Shown: positions 17,486 through 26,496, counted from the first letter of the stretch. The stretch: 45,452 nt of DNA from an uncultured Myxococcales bacterium (GCA_902826865.1 CADEGN010000025.1:1-45452), one strand, 5' to 3'. Notes: generated from the sequence alone by a model not told the origin. Numbers and translations: made by a program.

Positions 17486-18841
17486 ATGCAGCTTGGGACT
17501 CGGCTCTTGCTGGTAGGCGCCGTACTTCCGGCGGCGTTGCTTCTCGCGGCGCTCATCGCCGGCGGTGTCGCGCTCGATCGCATCCTTCACCGCGAGATCG
17601 ATCGCGCGCTTCTGGCTCAGGCTGCGGTCGAGGCGGTCTCGCTGTTCGATCGTGCCGACGCACCGCACCTGCACTTGGTCGAATCGCCCCTCGACTCGCG
17701 CGTGCGAGAGTTCGCGCCGCTTGGCGCGCTCTATGGCGCCGATGGCGAGCTCATCGTTCGCTACCCGGCCGGGGCGGGTGTCCCTGCGCGGCTCGATCCG
17801 ACGGGCCTCGGCACCGAGCCCGATCTCGGCGACGCGACCATCGACGCTGGTCCCCACCGTGTGCTGCAGATGCAGGTGCGTTCTCCGGCAGGGACGCCGC
17901 ACGGGTTGTGGCTGGCGGCTTCGCTGGAGACCCACGACTCGGCGGTGCGCGTCTACTGGCAGTTCACGTCGGTTGCGGTCGCGGCGGTGATGCTGATGCT
18001 CGCGGCGGTTCAGATCGCCCATGCGCGGTCGTTGACGCGTCGCGTCACGGCCATTGCGGATCACATGCAGCGCCTGCACGCCGGCGATCTCGGCTCGATC
18101 CCGGCTCCTGATCGCCACCGCGACGTCATCGGCACCCTTCGTGACGCGGTCGCGGTGACCACCCTGCGGCTGTCGGCGGCCCGGGAGGCCCAGGATCGAC
18201 TCTTGGCCGATGCCGCCCACGAGCTGCGCACGCCGCTGACCGCCATGCGCGCCGGGATCGATGTGGCCCTGCGACGTCAACGCGATGCTGCGCAGTTGGA
18301 GCATGTGCTGGCGGACCTCCGCGGCGAGGTCGACCGCCTTACCGAGCTGGCGTCGCGTCTGCTCGACATGGCCGCCCTGCGAGGTGCACCGCTCGAGCTT
18401 GCACCCGGCGATCTTGCCGAGGTGGTCCGCGATGCTGTGGACGCCGCGCGCGCCATCGCCGAGGAGCGCGGGATCGTGATCGAGCTCGAGGCCGTCCGCC
18501 AAGCTCAAAGCGCGTTCGCTCGCACGATGCTGCGCCAGGCCCTCGACAATCTGCTAGATAACGCGATCAAGTTCTCCCACGAGGGTGGGAGCGTCGAAGT
18601 CATCCTCCAACGCTACGAGGGGGGGTGGCGGGTTTGGGTGGCCGATCACGGGCCCGGCGTCCCGGACGATGCGCGGGAGCGGATCTTCGACGCGTTCGAG
18701 CAGGCCGATCGAGCCGTTCGCGGCAAGGGGCTCGGGCTTGCGATCGTCGCCGAGGTTGCTCGGCGGCACGGCGGCCGGTGTTTCGTCACCGGACGGTCGG
18801 ATGGCGCGCGGGGGGCTGTATTCGTGTTGGAGCTCCCGTAG
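17486..18841 (+). CDS. Sensor histidine kinase of the metal-efflux locus
   Basis: Product of 451 residues. TM1 at 7-30, a periplasmic sensor of about 125 residues, TM2 at 160-178, HAMP (about 180-232), the dimerisation domain with H245 (DAAHELRTPLTAMRAG) and a HATPase with the N box (DNLLDNAIKFSHEGG), WVADHGPGVPDDA and GKGLGLAIVAEVARRHGG. The sensor region has several His/Asp residues (DAPHLHLVE) that might bind metal. The ATG at 17486 has gagg 9-12 nt upstream and follows the regulator gene by 4 nt; longer versions would overlap it. It is the last gene of the efflux operon. Confidence 0.95.
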   Translation: MQLGTRLLLVGAVLPAALLLAALIAGGVALDRILHREIDRALLAQAAVEAVSLFDRADAPHLHLVESPLDSRVREFAPLGALYGADGELIVRYPAGAGVPARLDPTGLGTEPDLGDATIDAGPHRVLQMQVRSPAGTPHGLWLAASLETHDSAVRVYWQFTSVAVAAVMLMLAAVQIAHARSLTRRVTAIADHMQRLHAGDLGSIPAPDRHRDVIGTLRDAVAVTTLRLSAAREAQDRLLADAAHELRTPLTAMRAGIDVALRRQRDAAQLEHVLADLRGEVDRLTELASRLLDMAALRGAPLELAPGDLAEVVRDAVDAARAIAEERGIVIELEAVRQAQSAFARTMLRQALDNLLDNAIKFSHEGGSVEVILQRYEGGWRVWVADHGPGVPDDARERIFDAFEQADRAVRGKGLGLAIVAEVARRHGGRCFVTGRSDGARGAVFVLELP

Positions 18842-18900
18842 TGGCACGGGCGAGCCCCGAGCTGATCCGCAGTGCCGCCGCAGGCGCCGTGGTGATGGCC

Positions 18901-18909
18901 TGCTACTCT
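18901..18909 (+). promoter_or_regulatory. Putative extended -10 promoter of the DinB-like gene
   Basis: TGCTACTCT, 10 nt before the ATG at 18920. No Shine-Dalgarno sequence in the short leader and no -35 element seen. Confidence 0.45.
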
Positions 18910-18919
18910 CAAGTCACCC

Positions 18920-19462
18920 ATGGCTACCGTCGGGCTCGTCGACCACTACCGCGCTTTCGCCAGCTACAACGCTCGGTTCAACCGCCAGCTCTACGACCTC
19001 GCTGGCACGTTGTCCGACGAGGTCCGGCGCCGGGACGTCGGCGCGTTTTTCCGGTCGATCGAGGGCACACTCAACCATATCTTGCTCGCGGATCGCATCT
19101 GGCTGGGCCGGTTTCGCGATAGTGGGTATTCGTTTCCGGCGCTCGAGGAGGCCGAACTCGTCTACGAGATCCAGGGGCTTGATGTTCCGGTCGCCCGCAG
19201 CTTTGCCGAGCTGACCGCGAGTCGGATTGACACCGATCAGGTGATCATCGCTTGGGTCGAAGATCTCGCCGACCTCGACCTCGGTGATGAGCTGCGCTAC
19301 GCCACCACCACGGGGGAAACCCGGGCCCACCCGATGTGGATCGCCGTATCGCATTTGTTCAATCATCAGACGCATCACCGCGGCCAGGTCACGACGTTGC
19401 TCAAGCAGGTCGGTGTGGACCCCGGCGTGACGGACTTTCTTCCGTTCGCGCTGCGGCGCTGA
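18920..19462 (+). CDS. DinB-family protein
   Basis: Product of 180 residues with the four-helix DinB/YfiT fold. The putative metal triad is H53 (TLNHILLADRIWLGRF), H149 and H153 in SHLFNHQTHHRGQV. The HLFNHQTHHRGQ signature is typical of the DinB (DUF664-like) group, thiol-dependent metalloenzymes or proteins of unknown substrate. Cytoplasmic. It has its own promoter and is not clearly linked to its neighbours. Confidence 0.92.
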   Translation: MATVGLVDHYRAFASYNARFNRQLYDLAGTLSDEVRRRDVGAFFRSIEGTLNHILLADRIWLGRFRDSGYSFPALEEAELVYEIQGLDVPVARSFAELTASRIDTDQVIIAWVEDLADLDLGDELRYATTTGETRAHPMWIAVSHLFNHQTHHRGQVTTLLKQVGVDPGVTDFLPFALRR

Positions 19463-19490
19463 CGCTCTCACCCAGTTCGGCGGTGACAGT

Positions 19491-20438
19491 CTAGAACCGG
19501 CCCTCGATGACGACTCCGCCCCCGTCGGTGGCGAAGCTCGGCGCCGCTCGAATCCGCCGCCGCAGCACGAGCCCGGCGGCGAGGGTTGCCGCGCCGCCGG
19601 CCAGGAGCAAACCGCCGATCGCGAATGCGGCCGTCGAAGCCCGATGACGCTGTGCGAGCCTGCGGTCGTAGTCGCCGTACGTGTCTGCCCCCGCGACGCG
19701 CGCGTCGCTACGTAGGCCCGCGCCGGCTGCGAAGGCCACCACCGCCAAGCCCAGGCCGACTCCACCGCCGATCACCATGCCGTCGACATCGGGTTTGTCG
19801 AGACGGGCGGGCTCACGCTGCTTCACCGCGGCCGGTGGCATCGGCCGCGCGACCTGGGCGCGTTCGGGCTGGCGACTGTGGATCACGTCGAGTAGCAGCA
19901 TTGCATCGTCGATTTGCGCCCGCTCGACGGCGTTGCGCGGCAACTCGCTGCTGCGCGCCCGCGCGAGCGTGGCATGCAGGATGTCGCGCGCGCGGCGGAG
20001 GTGCGTCGCGTCGTTGTCGATCGCATTGGCGAAGATATGGGCGCGGGCGAGATCGATGCCAAGGCGATTGCGCTCGAGCGTGCGTCCCGGAAGCGAGCCC
20101 AGGAGTTCGTAGGCAAGCTCCCACTGTTCCGCAGCAAGGCCGGGGTCATTGCTGACCTCGGCGGCTCGCCCGCGTTCGATCAAGACGGTGGCAGCCGCGT
20201 CGATCGCAGCCGCGTCGTCGGCATCGGTGCGGGGATTGGCGGGCGGGAGAGGATCATCGGCCGAGTGATCCGAGCGGGGCGGCGCTGCGGTTTCGACCGC
20301 CGCCTGGGGTGGAAGCGGCTCATCGGCGTCGGCACGTGGTGGGGTCGCGCCGATTGGCGATGCGTCAACCTGAGGGACCCACGCGAACGCGAGGGCCACG
20401 GCGATTGTGCCCACGCTGGTTGGACCGACGCGCCGCAT
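19491..20438 (-). CDS. Exported or membrane protein with TPR-like middle and two C-terminal helices
   Basis: Product of 315 residues. N-terminal signal peptide (GTIAVALAFAWVPQVDA), a Pro/Ala/Asp-rich linker, a helical middle (about 95-200: AAEVSNDPGLAAEQWELAYELL, RRARDILHATLARA) with TPR-like spacing, then two hydrophobic stretches (GMVIGGGVGLGLAVVAFAAGAG and AFAIGGLLLAGGAATLAAGLVLRR). This layout is common in unnamed myxobacterial proteins near kinases. The start at 20438 is chosen because the signal peptide begins there and a TAGACT box lies 10 nt upstream; the frame is open for a further 640 bp but that part is non-coding in look. Function unknown. Confidence 0.65.
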   Translation of the reverse strand: MRRVGPTSVGTIAVALAFAWVPQVDASPIGATPPRADADEPLPPQAAVETAAPPRSDHSADDPLPPANPRTDADDAAAIDAAATVLIERGRAAEVSNDPGLAAEQWELAYELLGSLPGRTLERNRLGIDLARAHIFANAIDNDATHLRRARDILHATLARARSSELPRNAVERAQIDDAMLLLDVIHSRQPERAQVARPMPPAAVKQREPARLDKPDVDGMVIGGGVGLGLAVVAFAAGAGLRSDARVAGADTYGDYDRRLAQRHRASTAAFAIGGLLLAGGAATLAAGLVLRRRIRAAPSFATDGGGVVIEGRF

Positions 20439-20448
20439 GCGACGGGTT

Positions 20449-20454
20449 AGTCTA
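20449..20454 (-). promoter_or_regulatory. Putative -10 box
   Basis: TAGACT on the minus strand preceded by GGC, 10 nt before the ATG at 20438. Confidence 0.35.
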
Positions 20455-20661
20455 GCCCGCCTCGCCGCAGCTGCGGACGCCCGGTACCACTCGAGCGAGA
20501 ACGCGCGAGCGCGGAGTTTTCTTGTCGAGTAGTGCTGGTTGTCGTCCGCCCGCAAAGAACATCGGCTCGTGGGCGCGCGCAGCCTGAGGACGTCCTGACG
20601 GCGCAGCGGGAAGAGCGCGGGTGGGGCAGTGGCGGCGATTGGCCACGGGCGCCGGCTCAGA

Positions 20662-21228
20662 TCAGATCCCGAGGTCGATCGCCCCACGGCGTCGCGCTGC
20701 GAGCTCGGCCGAGACATAGGCGCCGAACTGCGAGCGCGCATCGTCGTCGACGCTCGCGGCTGCAACATCGAGGTCGTGCTCGGACATCGCCGCGTACCAA
20801 TGCGGATCGCTGACGTCGAGCACCTTGACAGCAGCCGCGACTGCCTCTGGATGCGTCCCGTCGTGACACGGGGTGCACTGCGCGCGGAGTGTGGCAACCG
20901 CCTGCTCGCGCAGCTCGGTGAGGGTGGGATCGCTTGCCCACGCGACAACGGGGCTAGGTGCTCCCGGAGGCGCGGCTGCTTCGCCGCCAAGCAGTCCGCG
21001 ACCGACCAGCGCGGCCACGACAGCAGCGGCCAGCGCGGAGACGAGGCAAAAACCCATGCGGGGACCGCCGCCGCGCCGTGCAAGCGCCGCTCGGGTTGCG
21101 GCCGCGTCGTCGCGCTCGATCCGCGAGATCACGGAATCGGCGAAATCCTCCGGGACGTCTGCCTCCAGGGAGGCAAACCAATTCCGCAGCGTAGCATCCG
21201 CGTGGGCATCGTCGTGGTGCATCGTCAT
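20662..21228 (-). CDS. Membrane protein, anti-sigma-like, with CxxCH haem motif
   Basis: Product of 188 residues. An acidic cytoplasmic N-terminus (1-55; LRNWFASLEADVPEDFADSV) resembles the sigma-binding part of anti-sigma factors but lacks the zinc motif H-x3-C-x2-C. One membrane helix follows (about 57-80). The outer part contains C118-T-P-C121-H122, the covalent haem c site, with Met148 (HWYAAMSEHDL) as a possible second ligand. The ATG overlaps the stop of the ECF sigma gene (ATGA), with gagg in front, the usual sigma/anti-sigma arrangement. Inference: a membrane anti-sigma whose periplasmic haem domain senses redox state, O2, NO or similar. A simple cytochrome-like protein with no sigma link is possible. 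Confidence 0.75.
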   Translation of the reverse strand: MTMHHDDAHADATLRNWFASLEADVPEDFADSVISRIERDDAAATRAALARRGGGPRMGFCLVSALAAAVVAALVGRGLLGGEAAAPPGAPSPVVAWASDPTLTELREQAVATLRAQCTPCHDGTHPEAVAAAVKVLDVSDPHWYAAMSEHDLDVAAASVDDDARSQFGAYVSAELAARRRGAIDLGI

Positions 21229-21842
21229 ATTTCCTCGTGTCCGATCGAGCGGGGAGCATCGTCGGCAAGGGCCTCGCGTAACCGTTGCCGTGCGCGGGCG
21301 AGCCGCGACTTGACGGTTCCGAGGTCGACATCCAGGGCTTCGGCGATTTCTGCGTACTCAAACCCGTGAAGCTCGCGCAGCAGGAACGCGGCACGCATGG
21401 GCGGTGACAGCGAAGCGATCGCGGCCGCGACCCCGCGGCCCACAATCCGAGACTGGCTGCTCGGATCGTTCCCGCCATCGACATCGTCCATCACCGTGTC
21501 GACCGTGCCCACCACCCACGCAGTTCGCCGCAGTTCGTTGAGCGCCAGCCGAGTCGCGATGGTGACGAGCCAAGTCGAGAACTTGGCCCCGCGATCGAGA
21601 CGAAATCGAGGCAGAGCTCGCAGGGCGCGGACGAAGGTGTCTTGGGCGAGATCTTCGACCGCGTCGCCGCGGCCCGACGGCGCGAGGATCGCCCGCAGTT
21701 GGGCGAACACCATTCGCTCGTAGCGCTCGATCAAGCGGCGATAGGCCGTCGCATCCCCTCCGCTCGCCCGCGCGATGAGATCGGCCTCGTCCGCAGGGGC
21801 TCCGCGGCTGGCCGCGAAGCGTTGGGGCGCACCGGGGTCCAT
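21225..21842 (-). CDS. ECF-family RNA polymerase sigma factor
   Basis: Product of 205 residues. Region 2 (RLIERYERMVFAQLRAIL, DLAQDTFVRALRALPRFR, FSTWLVTIATRLALNELRR) and region 4 (LSPPMRAAFLLRELHGFEY, AEIAEALDVDLGTVKSRLAR) are both complete. The ATG at 21842 is preferred to a GTG at 21863. The gene sits 78 bp after the Ser/Thr kinase and overlaps the putative anti-sigma, so all three can be one transcript. It probably controls its own operon plus a small regulon. Confidence 0.95.
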   Translation of the reverse strand: MDPGAPQRFAASRGAPADEADLIARASGGDATAYRRLIERYERMVFAQLRAILAPSGRGDAVEDLAQDTFVRALRALPRFRLDRGAKFSTWLVTIATRLALNELRRTAWVVGTVDTVMDDVDGGNDPSSQSRIVGRGVAAAIASLSPPMRAAFLLRELHGFEYAEIAEALDVDLGTVKSRLARARQRLREALADDAPRSIGHEEI

Positions 21843-21920
21843 TCGCCGTCCAGGGTGACACACGGCCGCGCCCGATTGGGTTCCCGTGGCCCAGCCGATT
21901 CTCGCGGCGCGGTCGTCGCC

Positions 21921-24827
21921 TCAGCGCGGGGCCGCCAGCCAGCTTGTGAGGGCGTCACGCTCGCGGTCGCGCTCGTGGCCGGCGCGCTCGTAGTCGGCTT
22001 GGGCCCCCTGCGTGAGCTCGGCGATCCTGGGCGACTGCGGACTTTCGCGGGCGAGCGCGCGGGCGAGCGCGAACCGACCATCGCCGCGCTCGCCCGGACC
22101 TGGTTCGTCGTCGGTTGCCTGCGCGAGTCCGCGCTCGAGCGCTGCGACTGCGTGCGCCGTTCGCCCTTGGTCAAGCAGGCTCTTGCCGAGACCGAGCCAT
22201 GGGTACGCCGCGCTCGCGGTCTGTCCGTTTCGCTCGAATGCGTCGATGGCCAGGCGAAAATGTTGATCGGCTTCGGCGTACGCACCCGCGGCTGCAAGCG
22301 CGTAGCCGAGGCTGTGCAAGCTCTCAGCGACGGGCGCTGCGTTCTTGCCGAGCTTTGCTTCGCGGATCGACAGGGCGCGGCGCAGGTGGGTCGCGCCCCC
22401 CATCGGCTGCCCCAGCCGTACATCGGCCAGGCCGAGGTTTGTCAGCGATGCGGCGAGCGCGAGGTTCTCGCCGCCGAGCGTCTTTTCGAGCACCGCGGCC
22501 ACGTCGGCGAAGAACTTCCGGGCTTCAGAATCACGGCCGAGGTGGGTGTAGGTCAGCCCGATCGAGTTCGCCACGGCCGCTGCGTTGACATGGTTTGGAC
22601 CGAGGCTGGCGACGATCACCTCGTACGCCTGCTGGTCGAGGGCGAGTGAATCCTCGTCTTTTCCTTCCAGGTGGCGCAAGCGTGCCGTCGCGGTGAGAAG
22701 CAGCGCGGCGTTCGGATGCGCCGGGCCGACGTCCTCGTCGACGACGCGACGCGCGTGGTCCAACACCCGACCAGCCTCTTCGAGGCGGCCCGCGCCGATA
22801 AGCTCGACGCTGAGAGGATTGAGGATCGCGAGTAACTCGGAGCCTGAGAGCCCGACTTCGTCGGCGAGCTTCGCAGCGCGCTGGTAGTGCTCGATTGCCA
22901 CGCTCCGCTGGCTCTGCAAGGTGGCCAGCTTCCCACGATCGGCCTCGAGCTTCATCCGCAGGCGCGGTTTGTCACCCATACGTTGAATCACGCCATCGGC
23001 GAGCGCGGCATAAACGTGCGCGACGTCGAAGCGGTTGCGTCCATGGGCTTCGAGGGTCACAAGGGTGGTCGCTGCGGTGGCGATGATTCGATCGTAGCCC
23101 ACCGTCTGTGCGCTCTGAAGCGCCTCCTCGAGCGCGGCGGCGGCAGGCTCAACGTTGCCGGCGTTGTGAAGCACCACCCCTTGCATCAGCAACGTCTCAG
23201 CTACGACGGGCGGGTACTCGGTTGCTCGGGCCGCCGTGACACTCTCGGCGACGCGCGCGGCCAGGTCGTCGTACTTGCCGGCGATCCCAGACATCTCGAT
23301 ACGCTCGTTCTCGGCGCGGATCTCCTCGACCCGTGTGCGCACCTCCGGGTCGTCGGCTGGCGGGACCTCAGCAAGCAGCCCTTCGATGTCCGCGCAGGGC
23401 TCTAAGCTTGGCAGGGCTTGGGCGGCATCCGCGGCGCGTAGTAGCGTTTGGGTGCCGCCTTGGGCCAAGAGCTCGCTCAGCATGCCGAAACGCTGCCAGC
23501 GGCGGTCGAGGCATTTGATCCTCAGCCCGAGGATCTCGTCCGACTGGGTGCCGAGGATTCTGGTGGCCTCGCAGGCTTCGCGTCGCATCTCGGCGACGCC
23601 GTCGGCGTAGGCGTTGAGGGTTCGCTCGACGCTCCGCCAGCTCGCCTCGGCGTAGGTTTTGCCTTCCTCGGCAAACGCTGCGGCGATCTGGTCCTTCCGG
23701 TTGTCATCCCAAACGCCGGCTCGTCGATCGTCTGTGTCGTCGCAGCGCGCTTCGGAGGTGACGTGTCGCATCGCGATCGTCGTGCCGAGGATGGCGGCCG
23801 CCATTGCGGCACCTCCGGCGATGAATCGCACGCGACGGGTGCGGTCGCGCTCGAGGGGTGCGAGCACCTCCTGCATCGACGAAAACCGCTGATTCGGATC
23901 CGGCGCGAGGCCGCGTAGCAACACAGCTCGCAGCCAACGCGGCACCCCAGCACCGCGCGGCGGCTCGTCGATCGCTCCGGCGATGACGTTGCGCGCGAGG
24001 TCGGGGAGCGAGCCACCACGAAACGGGTGTTTGCGGTACACCGCTTCCCAGAGCGTCACGCAAAACGCGTAGATGTCGCAGCGCGCGTCGGTCGGGCGCC
24101 CGAGATGCTGCTCTGGCGCCATATAATAGGGCGTGCCCATCACAGTGCCGGGTGCCGTGAGTCGCAGCTCGAGGTGGCTCGCCGGGGACCAACTGCCGCC
24201 GGAGCTGCCCTCGCCCAACGGCCCTGCCTGCGAATCCGTCGGGCGCGCGAGCCCGAAGTCGAGCACGCGCACACGACCGTCATCTCCCACCATGACGTTG
24301 TCGGGCTTGAAGTCGCGGTGGACGAGGCCCACGGCGTGCGCAGCCGCCAGCCCACGGCCAGCGCCGATGAACGTCGGCAGGATCTGCCGCAGCGTTCGTG
24401 GGGCCTCCGCCAGCCACGCCGTTAGCGTACGTCCCTGAATGTTCTCCATCGCGAGATACACAGAACCAGGCACCGAGCCAACGTCGTAGATCGCCACGAC
24501 GTTTGGATGGGACAGCTGGGCCATCGACTGAGCCTCCCGCAGCAAGCGGGTGGCGGAGGGCGAACGTTGGCTCCCCGTCCCGGTGTCGACGGGTACCAGC
24601 TTCAGCGCGACCTTTCGATCGAGCTCGGGATCGTATGCGCTGTACACGGCGCCCATCCCACCGGCGCCGAGGAAGTCGAGCACGATGAAGCGACCCATGG
24701 AGCTGCCGCGCATCAGCTCGTGGCGGGCCGCTCGCGGGCCGGATACCCCGCCGGCTTCGGTGATCGCAGCCGTATCGAGGGAATCACCTCCCGCCGGTAT
24801 GACCGTGTCGGCGTCGTTTGCGATCAC
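21921..24827 (-). CDS. Transmembrane Ser/Thr protein kinase with TPR sensor
   Basis: Product of 968 residues. The kinase domain lies at about 45-320: GAGGMGAVYSAYD loop (54-66), K76, HRDFKPDNV (170-178), DFGLA (190-194), activation segment ending TPYYMAPEQ. A single TM helix follows (AGGAAMAAAILGTTIAM, about 337-353), then a long helical region with at least eight TPR units (for example NVEPAAAALEEALQSAQTVG, IEHYQRAAKLADEVG, GATHLRRALSIREAKLG). The start is GTG 24827; no ATG fits before residue 39. Kinases of this design are abundant in myxobacteria. Gene order implies that it may phosphorylate or otherwise work with the sigma factor or anti-sigma downstream; its substrate is unknown. Confidence 0.95.
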   Translation of the reverse strand: MIANDADTVIPAGGDSLDTAAITEAGGVSGPRAARHELMRGSSMGRFIVLDFLGAGGMGAVYSAYDPELDRKVALKLVPVDTGTGSQRSPSATRLLREAQSMAQLSHPNVVAIYDVGSVPGSVYLAMENIQGRTLTAWLAEAPRTLRQILPTFIGAGRGLAAAHAVGLVHRDFKPDNVMVGDDGRVRVLDFGLARPTDSQAGPLGEGSSGGSWSPASHLELRLTAPGTVMGTPYYMAPEQHLGRPTDARCDIYAFCVTLWEAVYRKHPFRGGSLPDLARNVIAGAIDEPPRGAGVPRWLRAVLLRGLAPDPNQRFSSMQEVLAPLERDRTRRVRFIAGGAAMAAAILGTTIAMRHVTSEARCDDTDDRRAGVWDDNRKDQIAAAFAEEGKTYAEASWRSVERTLNAYADGVAEMRREACEATRILGTQSDEILGLRIKCLDRRWQRFGMLSELLAQGGTQTLLRAADAAQALPSLEPCADIEGLLAEVPPADDPEVRTRVEEIRAENERIEMSGIAGKYDDLAARVAESVTAARATEYPPVVAETLLMQGVVLHNAGNVEPAAAALEEALQSAQTVGYDRIIATAATTLVTLEAHGRNRFDVAHVYAALADGVIQRMGDKPRLRMKLEADRGKLATLQSQRSVAIEHYQRAAKLADEVGLSGSELLAILNPLSVELIGAGRLEEAGRVLDHARRVVDEDVGPAHPNAALLLTATARLRHLEGKDEDSLALDQQAYEVIVASLGPNHVNAAAVANSIGLTYTHLGRDSEARKFFADVAAVLEKTLGGENLALAASLTNLGLADVRLGQPMGGATHLRRALSIREAKLGKNAAPVAESLHSLGYALAAAGAYAEADQHFRLAIDAFERNGQTASAAYPWLGLGKSLLDQGRTAHAVAALERGLAQATDDEPGPGERGDGRFALARALARESPQSPRIAELTQGAQADYERAGHERDRERDALTSWLAAPR

Positions 24828-24881
24828 GGCACCATGCCTGCTTGATCGCGATCGGGAGCCAATGCCGATCTCATCCTGCCC

Positions 24882-25673
24882 TCAGGCGCCGCGGAAGGCC
24901 GGCGGTCGTTTGTCGAGGTAGGCGGCGAGACCCTCCGCGGCATCGTCGCCCTCGAACAGCCGCTGCTGAAGCTCGCGCTCAAGCGCGAGGCCCTCGTGGA
25001 TACCCACTTCTGCCCCGGTTTGGCAGGCGCGCTTGATGAAACCGACCGCGCGAGAGGGGGCTCGTGGCGGGACAAACTCGCGGACCCAGGCCAGGACGTG
25101 GGCGTGAAAGGTCTCGCCATCGGGATCGTCCCAAACCTGATTCACGAGTCCGAGCGCGTGCGCGCGCTCGAAATCGAAGGTGTCGCCGGTTGCCATGAGT
25201 TCGATCGCCTTGGCTTTGCCGATCGCGCGGACCATGCGTTGGGTGCCGCCGGTGCCCGGCAACACACCGAGTCGAACCTCGGGGAGGCCGCACTTACCCG
25301 AGCCGCGGCGGGCCACGCGGAGGTCGGCGGCGAGCGCAACCTCAAGACCTCCACCGACGCAGTGTCCATCGATGGCGGCGACCACCAGTTTGGGCGTCTG
25401 CTCCAGCCGCAGTAGGGTCTCGTTGGCGTGGAGGCAGAAGTTGTACTTGAAATAGGGATCCGCCCCGCGCAGCATCGCGATGTCCGCCCCGGCGCAGAAG
25501 AACTTCTCGCCGGCCCCGCGGATGACGATGGCGTGGATGGATGCGTCGAAGCGCGCGCGCAGGATCGCGGCGTCGAGGGCTTGCATCATCTCGTAGGAGT
25601 AACAGTTGGCCGGCGGGGCCTGCAGGGTCAGGCGTGCGATGCCGTCTAGGGGCTCGTACTCGACGGGCGACAT
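24882..25673 (-). CDS. Enoyl-CoA hydratase/isomerase-family protein
   Basis: Product of 263 residues with the crotonase fold: VIRGAGEKFFCAGADI (oxyanion hole), HCVGGGLEVALAADLRVA and GLPEVRLGVLPGTGGTQR. Both catalytic glutamates are in place (E111, E132), so hydratase activity is plausible. The likely substrate is an enoyl-CoA from fatty acid or aromatic acid breakdown. The ATG at 25673 starts the domain directly; the longer frame runs into the divergent thioesterase. Only 25 bp separate the two start codons, so they are probably co-regulated. Confidence 0.93.
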   Translation of the reverse strand: MSPVEYEPLDGIARLTLQAPPANCYSYEMMQALDAAILRARFDASIHAIVIRGAGEKFFCAGADIAMLRGADPYFKYNFCLHANETLLRLEQTPKLVVAAIDGHCVGGGLEVALAADLRVARRGSGKCGLPEVRLGVLPGTGGTQRMVRAIGKAKAIELMATGDTFDFERAHALGLVNQVWDDPDGETFHAHVLAWVREFVPPRAPSRAVGFIKRACQTGAEVGIHEGLALERELQQRLFEGDDAAEGLAAYLDKRPPAFRGA

Positions 25674-25679
25674 AGGCGC

Positions 25680-25689
25680 AGCATACACT
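25680..25689. promoter_or_regulatory. Overlapping divergent -10 boxes
   Basis: TATGCT on the minus strand (25680-25685, 6 nt before the ATG at 25673) and TACACT on the plus strand (25684-25689, 9 nt before the ATG at 25699) overlap by 2 bp. RNA polymerase could not sit on both at once. Confidence 0.4.
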
Positions 25690-25698
25690 GCCACTTCG

Positions 25699-26160
25699 AT
25701 GATCGGAGCAGGGCCGCCAAAGGCCGTCCACGCCGAGCGAATCACGGTGGGCTGGGGACACTGTGATGCGGCCGGGATCGTGTACTTTCCGCGCTTCTTC
25801 GAGATGTTCCATGCCGCGATGGAGTCATGGTTTGGCGCGCGGCTGGGGCTGCCGTACGCTGAAGCAATTACGCGGAGGAAGATCGGCTTCCCCTCGGTTC
25901 ACACGGAAGCCGACTTTCGCAAACCAACGGGGTTGGGCGAAACCGTGACGGTCGAGCTTCGCGTGGGCAAGGTCGGTCGCTCGTCTGTCGAGCTGTGCTA
26001 CGTCGTCCGCGGCAGCGAGGCCGACGACGACGTTCGCGTCACTGGCCGCACCGTTGTCGCGTTGATGAACCTCGATCCGACGAGCGCGGGTTACCGACGC
26101 GGGTTGCCGATTCCCGATGAACTGCGGGCGATGATCGAGGCCTTCGCGGCCGGTGGGTGA
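25699..26160 (+). CDS. Acyl-CoA thioesterase, 4HBT hotdog family
   Basis: Product of 153 residues. ITVGWGHCDAAGIVYFPRFF matches the 4-hydroxybenzoyl-CoA thioesterase signature, with D23 as the catalytic acid; the hotdog helix FEMFHAAMESWFG and strands follow. It cleaves an aryl- or acyl-CoA to the free acid and CoA. The divergent partner, an enoyl-CoA hydratase, suggests shared CoA-ester metabolism (fatty acid or aromatic). No membrane segment. Confidence 0.92.
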   Translation: MIGAGPPKAVHAERITVGWGHCDAAGIVYFPRFFEMFHAAMESWFGARLGLPYAEAITRRKIGFPSVHTEADFRKPTGLGETVTVELRVGKVGRSSVELCYVVRGSEADDDVRVTGRTVVALMNLDPTSAGYRRGLPIPDELRAMIEAFAAGG

Positions 26161-26415
26161 GTGCCGCCACGGCGGGGTCAAATCCGCACCTGCTCGGCTC
26201 GTCGCGTTTCACAACCGGGTAAAATCGGGGGACTGGCGCACCTCGATTTCTTGCCCGCATCGACGAGGCAGCTGCTCATTGAACCGCGTCCGATTCGCGA
26301 CACGCACTGGCCGATTTGACGCGACGCATTTGAGCGTCGGCTGCGCTGGAACGGCGGTCGAGGCCCCCGCGTGGGCGTAGTGGTCGCGAGATCGTGGCTT
26401 CTGGGCCGAGGTGTG

Positions 26416-26439
26416 GCAAGTCGGCCAATCTCGACTTGC
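26416..26439. promoter_or_regulatory. Inverted repeat, operator candidate
   Basis: GCAAGTCG (26416-26423) and CGACTTGC (26432-26439), perfect 8-bp arms around 8 nt, about 15 bp upstream of a possible -10 box and 75 bp before the cyclase-like gene. Size and spacing suit a dimeric repressor or activator. Confidence 0.4.
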
Positions 26440-26484
26440 GCAGACCGAGTTCTAGTCTACGTGTGGTGAAGCCAGCCGAAATGA

Positions 26485-26496
26485 GGTTGGCCAACC
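26485..26496. promoter_or_regulatory. Perfect 12-bp palindrome next to the ribosome site
   Basis: GGTTGGCCAACC ends immediately before the Shine-Dalgarno region of the cyclase-like gene. It could be a second operator, or form an RNA hairpin that affects initiation. Confidence 0.35.
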
